This document shows, one piece after another, positions 32,842 through 42,052 of a stretch of DNA of 64,000 nt (positions within the stretch are counted from its first letter, which is position 1; each line of letters begins with the position of its first letter). The stretch comes from CAVPFA01 sp963703655 (GTDB taxonomy: Bacteria; Actinomycetota; Acidimicrobiia; Acidimicrobiales; Bog-793). Below the pieces are notes generated by a model. The model saw only the letters and a list, made by a program, of their open reading frames with translations, had not been told where the DNA came from and did no database searches. The stretch is taken from positions 496,001 to 560,000 of the forward strand of contig CAVPFA010000003.1 of assembly GCA_963703655.1 (NCBI GenBank), written 5' to 3'. Both the position numbers and the translations under genes were made by a program.

Positions 32842-33726
32842 GTGACTTCCCCGCAGGAGCCCGCTACGGCCGTATCCCCACTGGAGTGCGTCATCAACGT
32901 GAGCGAAGGACGCGATGGCGCCTCGGTCCGGGCGATCGCAGTAGCTGCGGGCCCATGCCTGCTCGACGTCCACATGGATCCCTGGCACAACCGGTCCGTC
33001 CTCACTCTGGCGGGACGGGAGGTTCGAGATGCCGCCCGGTCGGTGGCGGAGGCAGCGGTCAGCCTGCTCGATCTCAACGATCACGCCGGCGCCCACCCAC
33101 GACTGGGCGTGATCGACGTCGTCCCGTTCGTCCCTATTCGTACCGGCCCGGCTGCCGTCGTACCCCCCGGGCAGACCGGCCGGCTGCGGTAAGCCTCGCG
33201 ACCGCTCTTGCGGCGCGTGACGCTTTCGCGGCCTGGGCGGGGACCGAGCTCGGGATTCCCTGTTTTCTCTACGGCCCAGAACGGGCCCTGCCCGAGATCC
33301 GGCGACGGGCCTTCGTGACCGAGGCGCCAGACGTGGGACCCGGCACTCCTCATCCGACGGCCGGTGCTGCATGTGTGGGTGCGCGGCGACGTTCTAGTCG
33401 CGTACAACCTGTGGCTCGCCCTCGACGATGTCGTCATCGCCCGGGAGATCGCCCGCTCGATGCGCCGGCCGGAGGTGAGGGCTCTCGGGCTCGAACTCGG
33501 GGGCAGAGCCCAGGTCTCGTGCAACCTCGTCGCGCCGTGGCGATTCGGGCCGGCTGACGCCTTCGATTTCGTAGCCAGTCGGGCGCCGGTGGCCCGCGCC
33601 GAACTGGTGGGTCTCGTCCCTTCGTCGGTCCTGAACGCGGTTCCCGCCCGGCGGTGGCCGGAGCTCGACCTGGCTGAGGACCGCACGATCGAGGCGCGCC
33701 TCTCAGAGCTGGGCGTCAAGCTCTGA
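32842..33726 (+). CDS. Glutamate formiminotransferase-like protein, two apparent frameshifts
   Basis: Three reading-frame segments make one protein of about 290 residues. The first (from 32842) has LECVINVSEGRD, CLLDVHMDPWHNRSVLTLAG and NDHAGAHPRLGVIDVVPFVP, the conserved N-terminal domain of formiminotransferases. A one-base loss near the CCCCCC run at about 33166-33171 leads into AARDAFAAWAGTELGIPCFLYG and PHPTAGAACVGAR. A compensating one-base gain near 33385 returns to the first frame: DVLVAYNLWLALDDVVIAREIARSMR to the stop at 33726. The enzyme transfers the formimino group of N-formiminoglutamate to tetrahydrofolate in histidine breakdown. No cyclodeaminase domain follows. Confidence 0.75.
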
Positions 33727-33792
33727 GAAACGCGCCGGCGGCCACCCGCCCCTCGACTCCGCCCGGGGAAGCTCTAGATCGCGGACGCTGAA

Positions 33793-33827
33793 GTCAGGAA
33801 GCTGCGTGATTCAGCAAGCTGCCTGAC
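33793..33827. terminator. Hairpin between convergent formiminotransferase and whiB genes
   Basis: GTCAGG and CCTGAC flank AGCT and AGCT with one internal mismatch, giving a 10-pair stem and a 13-base loop. It sits between two converging gene ends (33726 and 33837). No T-tract follows on either strand. Confidence 0.5.
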
Positions 33828-33836
33828 CGACGTGAG

Positions 33837-34115
33837 TCAGGAGGCGGCGTGACCGGCCTGGGCCAGGACCCGGGCCCGACGGACCCTGCGGCGCTCCCGC
33901 TCGCTCATGCCGCCCCAGATGCCGAACTTCTCGCCGTTCGCGATCGCGAACTCGAGGCAGTCCTCGCGGACGACACAGCCCCGGCAGACCTCCTTCGCCT
34001 CCCGAGTTGACGCGCCCCGCTCCGGGAAGAACAACTCCGGGTCGACACCCATGCAGTTGGCACGACGCTGCCAGGTTCGATCGAGACCATCTTCGAACAA
34101 CGCTTGGAGTGCCAT
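33837..34115 (-). CDS. WhiB-family iron-sulfur transcriptional regulator
   Basis: 92 residues from the ATG at 34115, preceded by a GGGGAGGGGG purine run. Cluster cysteines are Cys21, Cys44, Cys47 and Cys53 (VCRGCVVREDC), followed by FGIWGGMSERERRRVRRAR. The N-terminus (ALQALFEDGLDRTWQRRANC) and the loop PELFFPERG resemble WhiB1-type proteins. This is the second whiB within 1.4 kb, on the opposite strand to the first. Confidence 0.92.
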   Translation of the reverse strand: MALQALFEDGLDRTWQRRANCMGVDPELFFPERGASTREAKEVCRGCVVREDCLEFAIANGEKFGIWGGMSERERRRVRRARVLAQAGHAAS

Positions 34116-34285
34116 GTTGGCGCCCCCTCCCCTAACGACTCGCAACCGTGTAGTTACAAGGTGGTGATTATCATGGACCCTGGCGCGATCCGATGCAAGA
34201 GGGAAATTCACTCGTTCGCCAAACTGGCAGGTGAGCGACGCTTGAGTGGCGGCGGCCAGCGGCGTGAACGGCCGGGGTGCGGCGC

Positions 34286-36331
34286 TCAGGCCCCCCGGGA
34301 ATGCCGGTGCGCGAGCTGGCGCCGGTTCTCGATGAATTCGACGAGGACGTAGTCGCCGAGCGTGTCGGGGGTCGTGAAGAAGGCGCGGCCCTGGTTGAGT
34401 TGCGTGATCCGCTCGACGAAGTTGCGCAGGTGCCCCGTCGCGTCGAGCGCGAAGGTGTTGATCCTGATCCCCTCGCGCGAGCAGCGCAGCACCTCCTGCA
34501 AGGTCGCGTCGACCGTGGCCGGCATCGGCGGGTAGTGGAAGAAGATGTCGCCGTCCTCGAGGAGGTGCGCGGTCGGCTCCCCGTCTGTGATCATCACGAT
34601 CTGTTTCGTGCCGTGGTGGCGCGCGAGCAGCCGCCGCGCGAGCAGGAGCGCGTGTTGCATGTTCGTTCCGTACACGTAATCCCATGACACGGCGGGCAGC
34701 TCGGCGGCCCGGATCTCCCGAGCGCGATCGGAGAAACCGATAATGGCGAGGTAGTCCCTCGGGAACCGCCCAGAGATCAGCGCCTGCATGGCCAAGGCGA
34801 CCTTCTTGGCCGCCAGGAAGTTGTCTCTCATCGGCATCGAGAGCGACAGGTCGACGAGGAGCGCCGTGGCGCACTGGGTCTGGTACTCGGTGCGCTCGAT
34901 CTCGAAGTCCTCCGCGCTGAGCCGGACCGGGAACTGCACGCCGGCGCTGCCGGCGAGCTCACCCTCGGCGACCTGGCGGCGCAGGGCGTTGCGCATCGTC
35001 CGCTCGATGTGCAGGTTGAACGGGTCGCCGAGCTCGTAGGGCTTGGTGTCGTCGGCGCGCTCGTGACCCGCACCGATCTTCGGCAGCTCGTGACCGCCGA
35101 GACGATCCTTGGACAGGTGCTTGAAGAGATCCTCCAGCGCTCGCTGGCCGATGCGGCGCAGCCCCTTCGGCGTCAGCTCGAGACGACCCTCGCGCTGCTC
35201 GACGAGCCCCGACTCCTCGAGGCGGCGAGCCAGCTTCTGCAGCTCCGCCAGCGACGCCGAGGCCTCGTTGCCCATGAGGTCCCGGACGCGATCGAGGTCG
35301 ATCTCCGCCAGGGCTCCGGGCTGGGGGGCCCCCGACAGCATCTCCTCGAGCTGGTCGAGCTCACCCAGGCGCTGGAAGAGGTCCGTCGCCTCGGACAACC
35401 CGAGACCCTCGCTGCCGCTGAAGGACGTCCGCCGGTCCCACTGCTCGCCGGGGAAGGCCGCCCGCAGGTTCCCCGCCAGCCGGTTGATCTGCCACGAGAG
35501 GTCCATGTCGCCGAGCAGCTCGTCCATGAGCCCCTGCAGCTGGGCCCGTTGGCCGGCCGTCATCGAAGCCAGCATCGCCGAGGCGGCCGCCATGCGTTGA
35601 GCGAGCTGTTCGAGAAGCTCATCGAGGTTCTGCGGGGCGCCGGGGAACAGGTCGCCGTATCGCTCCATGAAATTCTCGAAACTCGGGTCCAGCGCCTCTC
35701 CCGCCGCTCGCTGCTCCATCATCTTGTTCAAGGCATCGAGGGCACCCCGGATGTGCTCTCGCTCCTCCGCCCCCGTCGCCGCGGCCGCGCCGGCCACCTG
35801 GTCGAGGTAGGACTGCACCACCTCCTCGCGCAGGCGCTCGAGGAGCTGCTCGAAGCGCTCACGCGCCTCACTCGACGTGAAGTCGTAATTGGTGAGGCCG
35901 TGCACGCGGCCCGCCAGGTCCTCGGGGAGAAGGCCGAGCTCTGCACGGCGTTCGCCCACGACCTGGTCGGTCACCTCTTGGCGTCGCTGGTCCCGCGACT
36001 CGCGGGCCTCCTGCTCGAGACGGTCGAGCGCCTCTCGCTCCTGTTCGAGGATCTCCTCGAGCTCGTTCGCGATGTCCTGGTAGGCGCCGCCCAGGTCGTG
36101 CTGCTCACGTTCCTGCCGCCGGCGTTCCCGGATCCGCTCCAGCAGCTCCTGCAAGCCTTCGACGTGCCGGCCGTCGCGGTCCTGAAAGCCTTGTTGCAGC
36201 AGGCGTCGAAGCGCCGACCCGATGTCACCGTGGTACATGAGGTCGTCTTGGATCTCCGACAGGATCGAGTCGGCATCCAGGTCGTAACCGGCCTGCGTGC
36301 CGTCCCATCGTGAATACCGGAACACCCCCAC
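34286..36331 (-). CDS. VWA-domain protein paired with a MoxR-type ATPase
   Basis: 681 residues. The first 400 are mostly helical, rich in Glu, Arg and Gln (for example ELEEILEQEREALDRLEQEA). The C-terminal von Willebrand A domain has an intact metal site: LLVDLSLSM, then YVYGTNMQHALLLARR and IVMITDGEPTAH. Ends with NTFALDATGHLRNFVE. Such proteins work with MoxR/RavA-type AAA ATPases as chaperone-like, metal-insertion or maturation complexes in the cytoplasm. It begins 9 bases after the end of the ATPase gene, so the two are one operon. Confidence 0.88.
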   Translation of the reverse strand: MGVFRYSRWDGTQAGYDLDADSILSEIQDDLMYHGDIGSALRRLLQQGFQDRDGRHVEGLQELLERIRERRRQEREQHDLGGAYQDIANELEEILEQEREALDRLEQEARESRDQRRQEVTDQVVGERRAELGLLPEDLAGRVHGLTNYDFTSSEARERFEQLLERLREEVVQSYLDQVAGAAAATGAEEREHIRGALDALNKMMEQRAAGEALDPSFENFMERYGDLFPGAPQNLDELLEQLAQRMAAASAMLASMTAGQRAQLQGLMDELLGDMDLSWQINRLAGNLRAAFPGEQWDRRTSFSGSEGLGLSEATDLFQRLGELDQLEEMLSGAPQPGALAEIDLDRVRDLMGNEASASLAELQKLARRLEESGLVEQREGRLELTPKGLRRIGQRALEDLFKHLSKDRLGGHELPKIGAGHERADDTKPYELGDPFNLHIERTMRNALRRQVAEGELAGSAGVQFPVRLSAEDFEIERTEYQTQCATALLVDLSLSMPMRDNFLAAKKVALAMQALISGRFPRDYLAIIGFSDRAREIRAAELPAVSWDYVYGTNMQHALLLARRLLARHHGTKQIVMITDGEPTAHLLEDGDIFFHYPPMPATVDATLQEVLRCSREGIRINTFALDATGHLRNFVERITQLNQGRAFFTTPDTLGDYVLVEFIENRRQLAHRHSRGA

Positions 36332-36340
36332 GTGGCGGGC

Positions 36341-37825
36341 CTAACGCGCCCGGTAGGTCGCCCGGGACCCAGCTGCGTCCTTGTTGAGCCGCTTGGAAAG
36401 GTGCAGGCCGTCGAGCACGAGCTCGACCGCGCCGGCGATCGCGGCGGGGCTCTCCGACTCGGCGGTCAGCACCGTGACCGGGGTCCGGATCGCGGGCAGG
36501 TCCTCGAGAGTTCGCACGTAGTCCGCCGAAGAAAGGTCCGGCCCGGCGTGCACCACCTTGCCGTCCTCGAAACCGCCGATGACTTGGCCGAGCGTCTCTG
36601 TGGGGCAATGCTCCCTGAAGGTCTGGAGGATCGCCGCGTTGATGAGCTTGTCGACGACCTCTTCGTCCTCGCCCTCCTCCAGGGACTCGATCTCGAGCTT
36701 GCCCAGGGTCGAGGACACGAGAGCCCCGAGGTCGCTCACGCGCGGCACCGCCTCGGACTCTCCGTGGCGGAGCGCCCGGCGGATGGCGGCCGCCGCGAGA
36801 GTCTCCTGGTTCGTCACGCTCAGGCGCACCGAGACGCCCGAGTGCTGGCTCACCCTCGGGCTCCGGCGCGCGAGCTGGCTCAAACGGGCGACGATCTCGG
36901 ACATGTACTCGGGGAAGTCGAGGCGGACGGCCGAAGACTCGAACACGCGGGCCTCCTGCGCCACGATCGCGAGCTCGGTCTCGAGGTCCGGCGGGTAGTG
37001 CGTGCGGATCCGCGCCCCGAAACGGTCCTTCAGGGGCGTGATGATCCTTCCCCTGTTCGTGTAGTCCTCAGGGTTGGCGGACGCCACCAGCAGCACGTCG
37101 AGCGGAAGTCGGACCTTGTGGCCGCGGATCTGGACGTCGCGCTCCTCCAGCACGTCGAGAAGCCCCACCTGGATGCGCTCCGCGAGGTCGGGCAGCTCAT
37201 TGATGGCGAAGATCCCGCGGTTGGTGCGCGGCACGAGCCCGTAGTGCAGCGTGAGCTCGTCGGACAGATAGCGGCCCTCGGCAACCTTGATGGGGTCGAC
37301 CTCGCCGATGAGGTCCGCCATGGAGGTATCGGGCGTGGCGAGCTTCTCGCCGTAACGGTCGCTGCGGTGCACCCAGGCAATCGGCGTCTCGCCGCCGGCC
37401 TCGGCCACAAGGTCCCGCGCCATGCGGGAGACGGGCTGGTAGGGATCGTCGTTGATCTCCGAGCCCGCCACGATGGGGAGCCACTCGTCCAACAGGCCCA
37501 CGAGCGAGCGGATCATGCGGCTCTTCGCCTGACCCCGCTCGCCGAGGAAGATCAGGTCGTGGCCGGCGATGAGCGCGTTCTCGAGCGCAGGCAGGACGGT
37601 GTCCTCGTAGCCGAGGACCCCCTCCACGACGGGCCTCGCCTCCGAGACGCGGACGAGGACATTGCGACGGACCTCCTCTTTGACCGGCACCGACCGCCAC
37701 CCTGACGCCCGTAGCTCGGCGAGTGTCGCGGGCAGCGACGAGGGGGCGGGCGGATGAGCGCCGGAAGGGGTCGCGCGCGTCCTGGCACGGGAACTGGTCT
37801 CTCGCGGGTCGGGCGATTCGGTCAC
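36341..37825 (-). CDS. MoxR/magnesium-chelatase-type AAA ATPase
   Basis: 494 residues. The AAA core starts after a Ser/Thr/Arg-rich leader. Walker A is FLGERGQAKSRM, with Ala-Lys-Ser in place of the usual Gly-Lys-Thr/Ser. Walker B-like sequence is RGIFAINELPDL, with LLDVLEERDVQIRG and sensor region LLVASANPEDYTNRGRIITPL. A dimerisation helix and a C-terminal lid follow. It pairs with the VWA protein directly downstream. This long MoxR subtype is common in actinobacteria; its client proteins are unknown. Confidence 0.88.
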   Translation of the reverse strand: MTESPDPRETSSRARTRATPSGAHPPAPSSLPATLAELRASGWRSVPVKEEVRRNVLVRVSEARPVVEGVLGYEDTVLPALENALIAGHDLIFLGERGQAKSRMIRSLVGLLDEWLPIVAGSEINDDPYQPVSRMARDLVAEAGGETPIAWVHRSDRYGEKLATPDTSMADLIGEVDPIKVAEGRYLSDELTLHYGLVPRTNRGIFAINELPDLAERIQVGLLDVLEERDVQIRGHKVRLPLDVLLVASANPEDYTNRGRIITPLKDRFGARIRTHYPPDLETELAIVAQEARVFESSAVRLDFPEYMSEIVARLSQLARRSPRVSQHSGVSVRLSVTNQETLAAAAIRRALRHGESEAVPRVSDLGALVSSTLGKLEIESLEEGEDEEVVDKLINAAILQTFREHCPTETLGQVIGGFEDGKVVHAGPDLSSADYVRTLEDLPAIRTPVTVLTAESESPAAIAGAVELVLDGLHLSKRLNKDAAGSRATYRAR

Positions 37826-37959
37826 CTGGCGAGACTACGCCCATGAACTCGCAACGCGCGCGCCCGGGTGGAAGTATGGGTGTCACGCTGCACAGCCGCC
37901 CTGGTGAGGGGACGCGGTGGCGAGCGGTCAGGCGGAGACAAACTGACGGAGGCAACTGA

Positions 37960-38835
37960 TTGAGCGTCCTCGAGGAGTCAGCGGCAGCCCCTCTACCCCG
38001 GGCGATCCCGGTGCGGATCGGGGCCCCCAGAGGGGGACCCCCGAGGGACGTCGTGCTCCGCAAGGACCGCTGGTGGGCGCAGCCGCTGATCACGGGGCTC
38101 GGGCTTTTCGCCTTCGTGGTCTATGCCACCTGGGCGGCCTTCAGGAACGGGAACTACTTCGTCGGACTCGACCACGCCCGCGACTACCTGTCGCCCCTCT
38201 ATTCACCCTGCCTGGCGGCGAACTGCCCATCCGCGGTGCGGTGGGGGCCGATCACGCCGGCGAACTGGAACATCACGCCCGCAATCTTGATCCTGATCTT
38301 CCCGCTGGGCTTCCGCCTCACGTGCTACTACTACCGCAAGACGTACTACAGGGCTTTTTGGCTCTCGCCACCTGCGTGCGCGGTCGCCGACGCCGGATCT
38401 ACCTCGGCCAAGCCGGGCGGCCTCCGTCAGCGTTACACGGGCGAGACGCGCTTTCCGCTCATCCTTCAGAACGTCCACCGTTATTTCTGGTACGTCACGC
38501 TGATCTTCGCCGGGCTGCTCACCTACGACGCGATCGAGGCGTTTCGCTTCCCGGGCGGCGTCGGGATGGGCCTCGGCACCCTCATCTTCGTCGTGAACGC
38601 CGTGTTCATCTGGGCCTACCAGCTGGGATGCCATTCGTGCCGCCACCTGACGGGCGGAGGCCTGAGGAGTTTCTCGAAGGCGCCCGCCCGCCTGTGGATC
38701 TGGACCAACCTCACAACGCCGCTGAACAAGCACCACCAGCTGTTCGCCTGGCTGTCCCTGGTCTCGATCGTGGCCACTGACTTCTACGTTTACCTCGTCT
38801 CCTCCGGAGCCATCACCGACCCGAGGATCTTCTGA
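37960..38835 (+). CDS. Membrane protein upstream of sdhA, probable succinate dehydrogenase cytochrome b-type subunit
   Basis: 291 residues from a TTG at 37960 with GGAGG ten bases upstream. Five membrane segments are visible, for example LITGLGLFAFVVYATWAAF, ITPAILILIFPLGFRLTCYY and FWYVTLIFAGLLTYDAI. Candidate haem or quinone histidines occur in NVHRYFWYV, CHSCRHLTGGG and NKHHQLFAW. The stop overlaps the sdhA start (TGATG). It is not a classical short SdhC, but position and topology make an anchor subunit the best reading. No separate SdhD is present. Confidence 0.75.
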   Translation: MSVLEESAAAPLPRAIPVRIGAPRGGPPRDVVLRKDRWWAQPLITGLGLFAFVVYATWAAFRNGNYFVGLDHARDYLSPLYSPCLAANCPSAVRWGPITPANWNITPAILILIFPLGFRLTCYYYRKTYYRAFWLSPPACAVADAGSTSAKPGGLRQRYTGETRFPLILQNVHRYFWYVTLIFAGLLTYDAIEAFRFPGGVGMGLGTLIFVVNAVFIWAYQLGCHSCRHLTGGGLRSFSKAPARLWIWTNLTTPLNKHHQLFAWLSLVSIVATDFYVYLVSSGAITDPRIF

Positions 38836-40637
38836 TGAGCGACTCTGAGCGGTACGACTTCGACGTCGTCGTCATCGGCGCCGGCGGAGCTGGGATCCGC
38901 GCCGCCATCGAAGCGCGCGAGCTGGGTGCTCGCACGGCGCTCGTGTGCAAGTCCCTCCTCGGCAAGGCCCACACCGTGATGGCCGAGGGAGGCATCGCGG
39001 CTGCCCTCGGAAACGTCTGGCCGGAGGACAACTGGGAGGTCCACTTCCGCGACACGATGCGCGGCGGCAAGATGCTGAACAACTGGCGCATGGCAGAGAT
39101 CCATGCGCTCGAGGCGCCCGACCGCGTCCTCGAGCTCGAGGAGTGGGGAGCGCTGTTCGACCGCACACCCGACGGCCGGATATTGCAGCGGGACTTCGGC
39201 GGCCACCGCTACGCCCGCCTCGCTCACGTCGGCGACCGCACAGGTCTCGAGATGATAAGGACGCTCCAGCACCGCGCCGTCGGTCTCGGCATCGACGTCT
39301 TCATGGAGTGCAAGGTGGTGCGCCTCCTGCAGGACGAGGCCGGCGCCGTGAACGGGGCCGTGGGATTCTGGCGGGAAACGGGACGTTTTGTGACGTTCAC
39401 CTCCAAGGCCGTGGTGCTAGCTACCGGCGGCCTCGGCAAGGCTTGGAAATTCACCTCGAATTCCTGGGAGTCGACGGGCGACGGGATCGGGCTTGCGCTG
39501 TGGGCCGGCGCCGACCTCATAGACATGGAGGCCATCCAGTTCCACCCGACTGGCATGGTCTGGCCGCCTTCTGCACGAGGCCTCCTCGTCACCGAGGGAG
39601 TGCGCGGCGACGGGGGCGTCCTGAAGAACCGGGACGGCGAGCGCTTCATGTTCAACTACATCTCGCCCTTCTTCGCGGCTGAGACCGCCGACACGATCGA
39701 GGAGGCCGACCAGTGGTACGACAACAAGAGGGACTTCCGCCGTCCACCTGAGCTGCTTCCCCGCGACGAGGTCGCGCGGGCGATCAACTCGGAGGTGAAG
39801 GCGGGCCGGGGAAGCCCGCACGGCGGGGTGTTCCTCGACATCGCGAGCCGCCGCTCCCCCGAGGAGATCAAGCGCCGGCTGCCGTCGATGTACCACCAGT
39901 TCAAGCAGCTGGCAGACGTCGACATCACTACGACGCCGATGGAGGTCGGCCCGACGTGCCATTACGCCATGGGAGGGGTGCGAGTCGAAGCCGACACCGA
40001 GGCCACGACCGTGCCTGGCCTGTACGCCGTCGGTGAGGTCGCCGGAGGGATGCACGGGTCGAACCGGCTCGGTGGCAACTCGCTTTCGGACCTGCTCGTG
40101 TTCGGCCGCCGCGCCGGCATTGCAGCCGCGGAGCGCGCGCTCGGCGCCCCTGGCACGACGGAGGTCTCCGAGGCTCAGGTAGCCGAGGTGGCGACACACG
40201 CGACCTCGTGGTTCGACAACGAGGGAACCGAGAACCCCTACGCCGTGCACCACGACCTCCAAGAGACGATGCAGTCCCTCGTCGGCATCATCCGGGTCGA
40301 GAGCGAGCTTTTAGAGGCGAAGGACGAGCTCGTCGAGCTCGAGGAGCGAGCCGCGCGCTGTGTCGTCGAAGGAAACGTGTCGTTCAACCCGGGCTGGCAC
40401 CTCGCCCTGGACCTGGAGTCGATGTTGGCGGTCTCCAACTGCACGACGCTGAGCGCGATCGAGCGCCGCGAGAGCAGGGGCGGCCACACGCGCGAGGACT
40501 ACCCCGGCTTCAGGCCCGAGTTCGAGAACGTCAACATGGTCACTCGTCTCACCGACGGCAAGTACGTCGTCGTGCAGGAGCCCAAGCCCCAGATGCCCGA
40601 CGAATTGGCGAAGCTGTTCGCCGACGAGGCTCATTGA
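38835..40637 (+). CDS. sdhA: Succinate dehydrogenase/fumarate reductase flavoprotein subunit
   Basis: 600 residues. FAD-binding motifs are VVVIGAGGAGIRAAIEA near the start and GKAHTVMAEGGIAAALG, which holds the His that covalently binds FAD. Other family blocks are LATGGLGKAWKFTSNS, DMEAIQFHPTGM, LLVTEGVRGDGGVLKN, TCHYAMGGVRVEADT, GLYAVGEVAGGMHGSNRLGGNSLSDLLVFGR and the C-terminal SRGGHTREDYPGF. It overlaps both neighbours by one base (TGATG), so all three genes are translationally coupled. Oxidises succinate in the TCA cycle at the membrane. Confidence 0.94.
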   Translation: MSDSERYDFDVVVIGAGGAGIRAAIEARELGARTALVCKSLLGKAHTVMAEGGIAAALGNVWPEDNWEVHFRDTMRGGKMLNNWRMAEIHALEAPDRVLELEEWGALFDRTPDGRILQRDFGGHRYARLAHVGDRTGLEMIRTLQHRAVGLGIDVFMECKVVRLLQDEAGAVNGAVGFWRETGRFVTFTSKAVVLATGGLGKAWKFTSNSWESTGDGIGLALWAGADLIDMEAIQFHPTGMVWPPSARGLLVTEGVRGDGGVLKNRDGERFMFNYISPFFAAETADTIEEADQWYDNKRDFRRPPELLPRDEVARAINSEVKAGRGSPHGGVFLDIASRRSPEEIKRRLPSMYHQFKQLADVDITTTPMEVGPTCHYAMGGVRVEADTEATTVPGLYAVGEVAGGMHGSNRLGGNSLSDLLVFGRRAGIAAAERALGAPGTTEVSEAQVAEVATHATSWFDNEGTENPYAVHHDLQETMQSLVGIIRVESELLEAKDELVELEERAARCVVEGNVSFNPGWHLALDLESMLAVSNCTTLSAIERRESRGGHTREDYPGFRPEFENVNMVTRLTDGKYVVVQEPKPQMPDELAKLFADEAH

Positions 40638-41578
40638 TGGCCATCGACACCGGATCGACCACCTCCACTCCTCCTGTGCCGGTGCCGGAGGCGCAGCGGC
40701 AAGACCTCTTGATGCGCGTCTGGCGCGGCGACGCGAGCGGCGGCCGCTTCGAGGATTACGCCCTGGAGCCTCAGGAGGGTGAAGTCGTGCTCGACGTCGT
40801 CCACCGCATCCAGGCGACGCAGGCGCCAGACCTCGCAGTCCGGTGGAATTGCAAAGCGGGCAAGTGCGGGTCGTGCAGCGCCGAGATCAACGGCCGTCCG
40901 CGGCTGATGTGCATGACGCGGATGAGCAGCCTGCCGACCGACGCGCCCGTCACCGTCTCACCGATGCGCGCCTTTCCGATCGTGCGCGACCTCGTGACCG
41001 ACGTCTCGTACAACTTCGAGGTGGCAAAGCAGATCCCCGTCTTCAAGCCCCGGCCCAAGGAGCCCGACGGCATCTACCGCATGGCGCAGGTCGACATCGA
41101 CCGCGGGCAGGAATTCCACAAGTGCATCGAGTGCTTCTTGTGTCAGAACGTCTGCCACGTCATCCGCGACCACGAGGAGAACAAGCCCCGCTACGTAGGG
41201 CCCCGTTTCTTCGTGCGCCTCGCAGAGCTCGAGATGCATCCCCTCGACACCCTGGACCGGCGCGAGTACATCCGCGAGGAGATGGGCATCGGCTACTGCA
41301 ACATCACCAAGTGCTGCACCGAGGTGTGCCCGGAGGACATCCACATCACCGACAACGCCATCATCCCGTTGAAGGAGCGAGTCGTCGACGCGAGCTACGA
41401 CCCGGTCGCGTGGATCGGGCGCAAGATCACGCGGCGTCCGGGGCCGCTGAGCGCGTCGGAAGCCCGCAAGTACACCGGAGCGGCGCACGCCCAGCCGGGG
41501 TCCGCCTCCTCGGCCGGCGCCGCCTCGCCGTTGCCGTCCCGCTCACCCGACGCCGGGCCCTCGCGACGCCCGACCTGA
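40637..41578 (+). CDS. sdhB: Succinate dehydrogenase/fumarate reductase iron-sulfur subunit
   Basis: 313 residues. Cluster ligands are clear. The 2Fe-2S site has Cys72, Cys77, Cys80 (NCKAGKCGSC) and Cys92. The 4Fe-4S site has Cys163, Cys166 and Cys169 (CIECFLCQNVC). A third set lies around Cys221 to Cys231 (CNITKCCTEVCPEDIHITDN). The protein is longer than a classic SdhB because of a Ser/Pro/Ala-rich C-terminal tail of about 40 residues. It transfers electrons from the flavoprotein to the membrane subunit. Confidence 0.93.
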   Translation: MAIDTGSTTSTPPVPVPEAQRQDLLMRVWRGDASGGRFEDYALEPQEGEVVLDVVHRIQATQAPDLAVRWNCKAGKCGSCSAEINGRPRLMCMTRMSSLPTDAPVTVSPMRAFPIVRDLVTDVSYNFEVAKQIPVFKPRPKEPDGIYRMAQVDIDRGQEFHKCIECFLCQNVCHVIRDHEENKPRYVGPRFFVRLAELEMHPLDTLDRREYIREEMGIGYCNITKCCTEVCPEDIHITDNAIIPLKERVVDASYDPVAWIGRKITRRPGPLSASEARKYTGAAHAQPGSASSAGAASPLPSRSPDAGPSRRPT

Positions 41579-41583
41579 TCGTC

Positions 41584-42030
41584 GTGCCTGGGCTCCTGAG
41601 CGAGGAGTGGTTCGAAGCGCTCGCCGCGACCCTCGAGAGGTTGCCGGTCCCGTCCGAAACGGACGCGGAGCCTGCCGCGGGGGTCGCCGCCGGCTTGGCG
41701 CTCGGCCAGATCGTCACCGGGGTGCCGGACGACGCCGGCGCCGCGGGGGTGCAGGACGGTGAGGTCCGTTACACGATTGTGCTGGCGCCCGAAGGCTCTG
41801 CCTCGCTGGTGCGCGGTTCGACTGCACCGGCCGAGGTGGTCCTCGTGGAGGACTGGTCGACCGCGGAGGCGATCGCGTCGGGCGAGGCGCCGGTTGCGGA
41901 CTTGCTCGCGGCCGGACGGATCAAGGTGCGAGGCGACACCCGAGCGCTGGTCTCGGCGGGGGAGATCCTCGCACGAGTCGCCCCACTCGTCGCGGCGGCG
42001 CTCGGGTCCCTCAGGGCACCCCCGGACTGA
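41584..42030 (+). CDS. Small SCP2-like sterol-binding-domain protein
   Basis: 148 residues from the GTG at 41584, 5 bases after the sdhB stop. It starts PGLLSEEWFEALAATLERL. The rest fits the SCP2 fold: VRYTIVLAPEGSASLVRG, VVLVEDWSTAEAIASGEAPV, LLAAGRIKVRGD and ALVSAGEILARVAPLV. The domain binds lipids or acyl chains. Its position directly behind sdhB suggests co-transcription, but a link to succinate dehydrogenase is not established. Confidence 0.65.
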   Translation: MPGLLSEEWFEALAATLERLPVPSETDAEPAAGVAAGLALGQIVTGVPDDAGAAGVQDGEVRYTIVLAPEGSASLVRGSTAPAEVVLVEDWSTAEAIASGEAPVADLLAAGRIKVRGDTRALVSAGEILARVAPLVAAALGSLRAPPD

Positions 42031-42052
42031 CAGCAGCACCTAGGTTGGCTCG

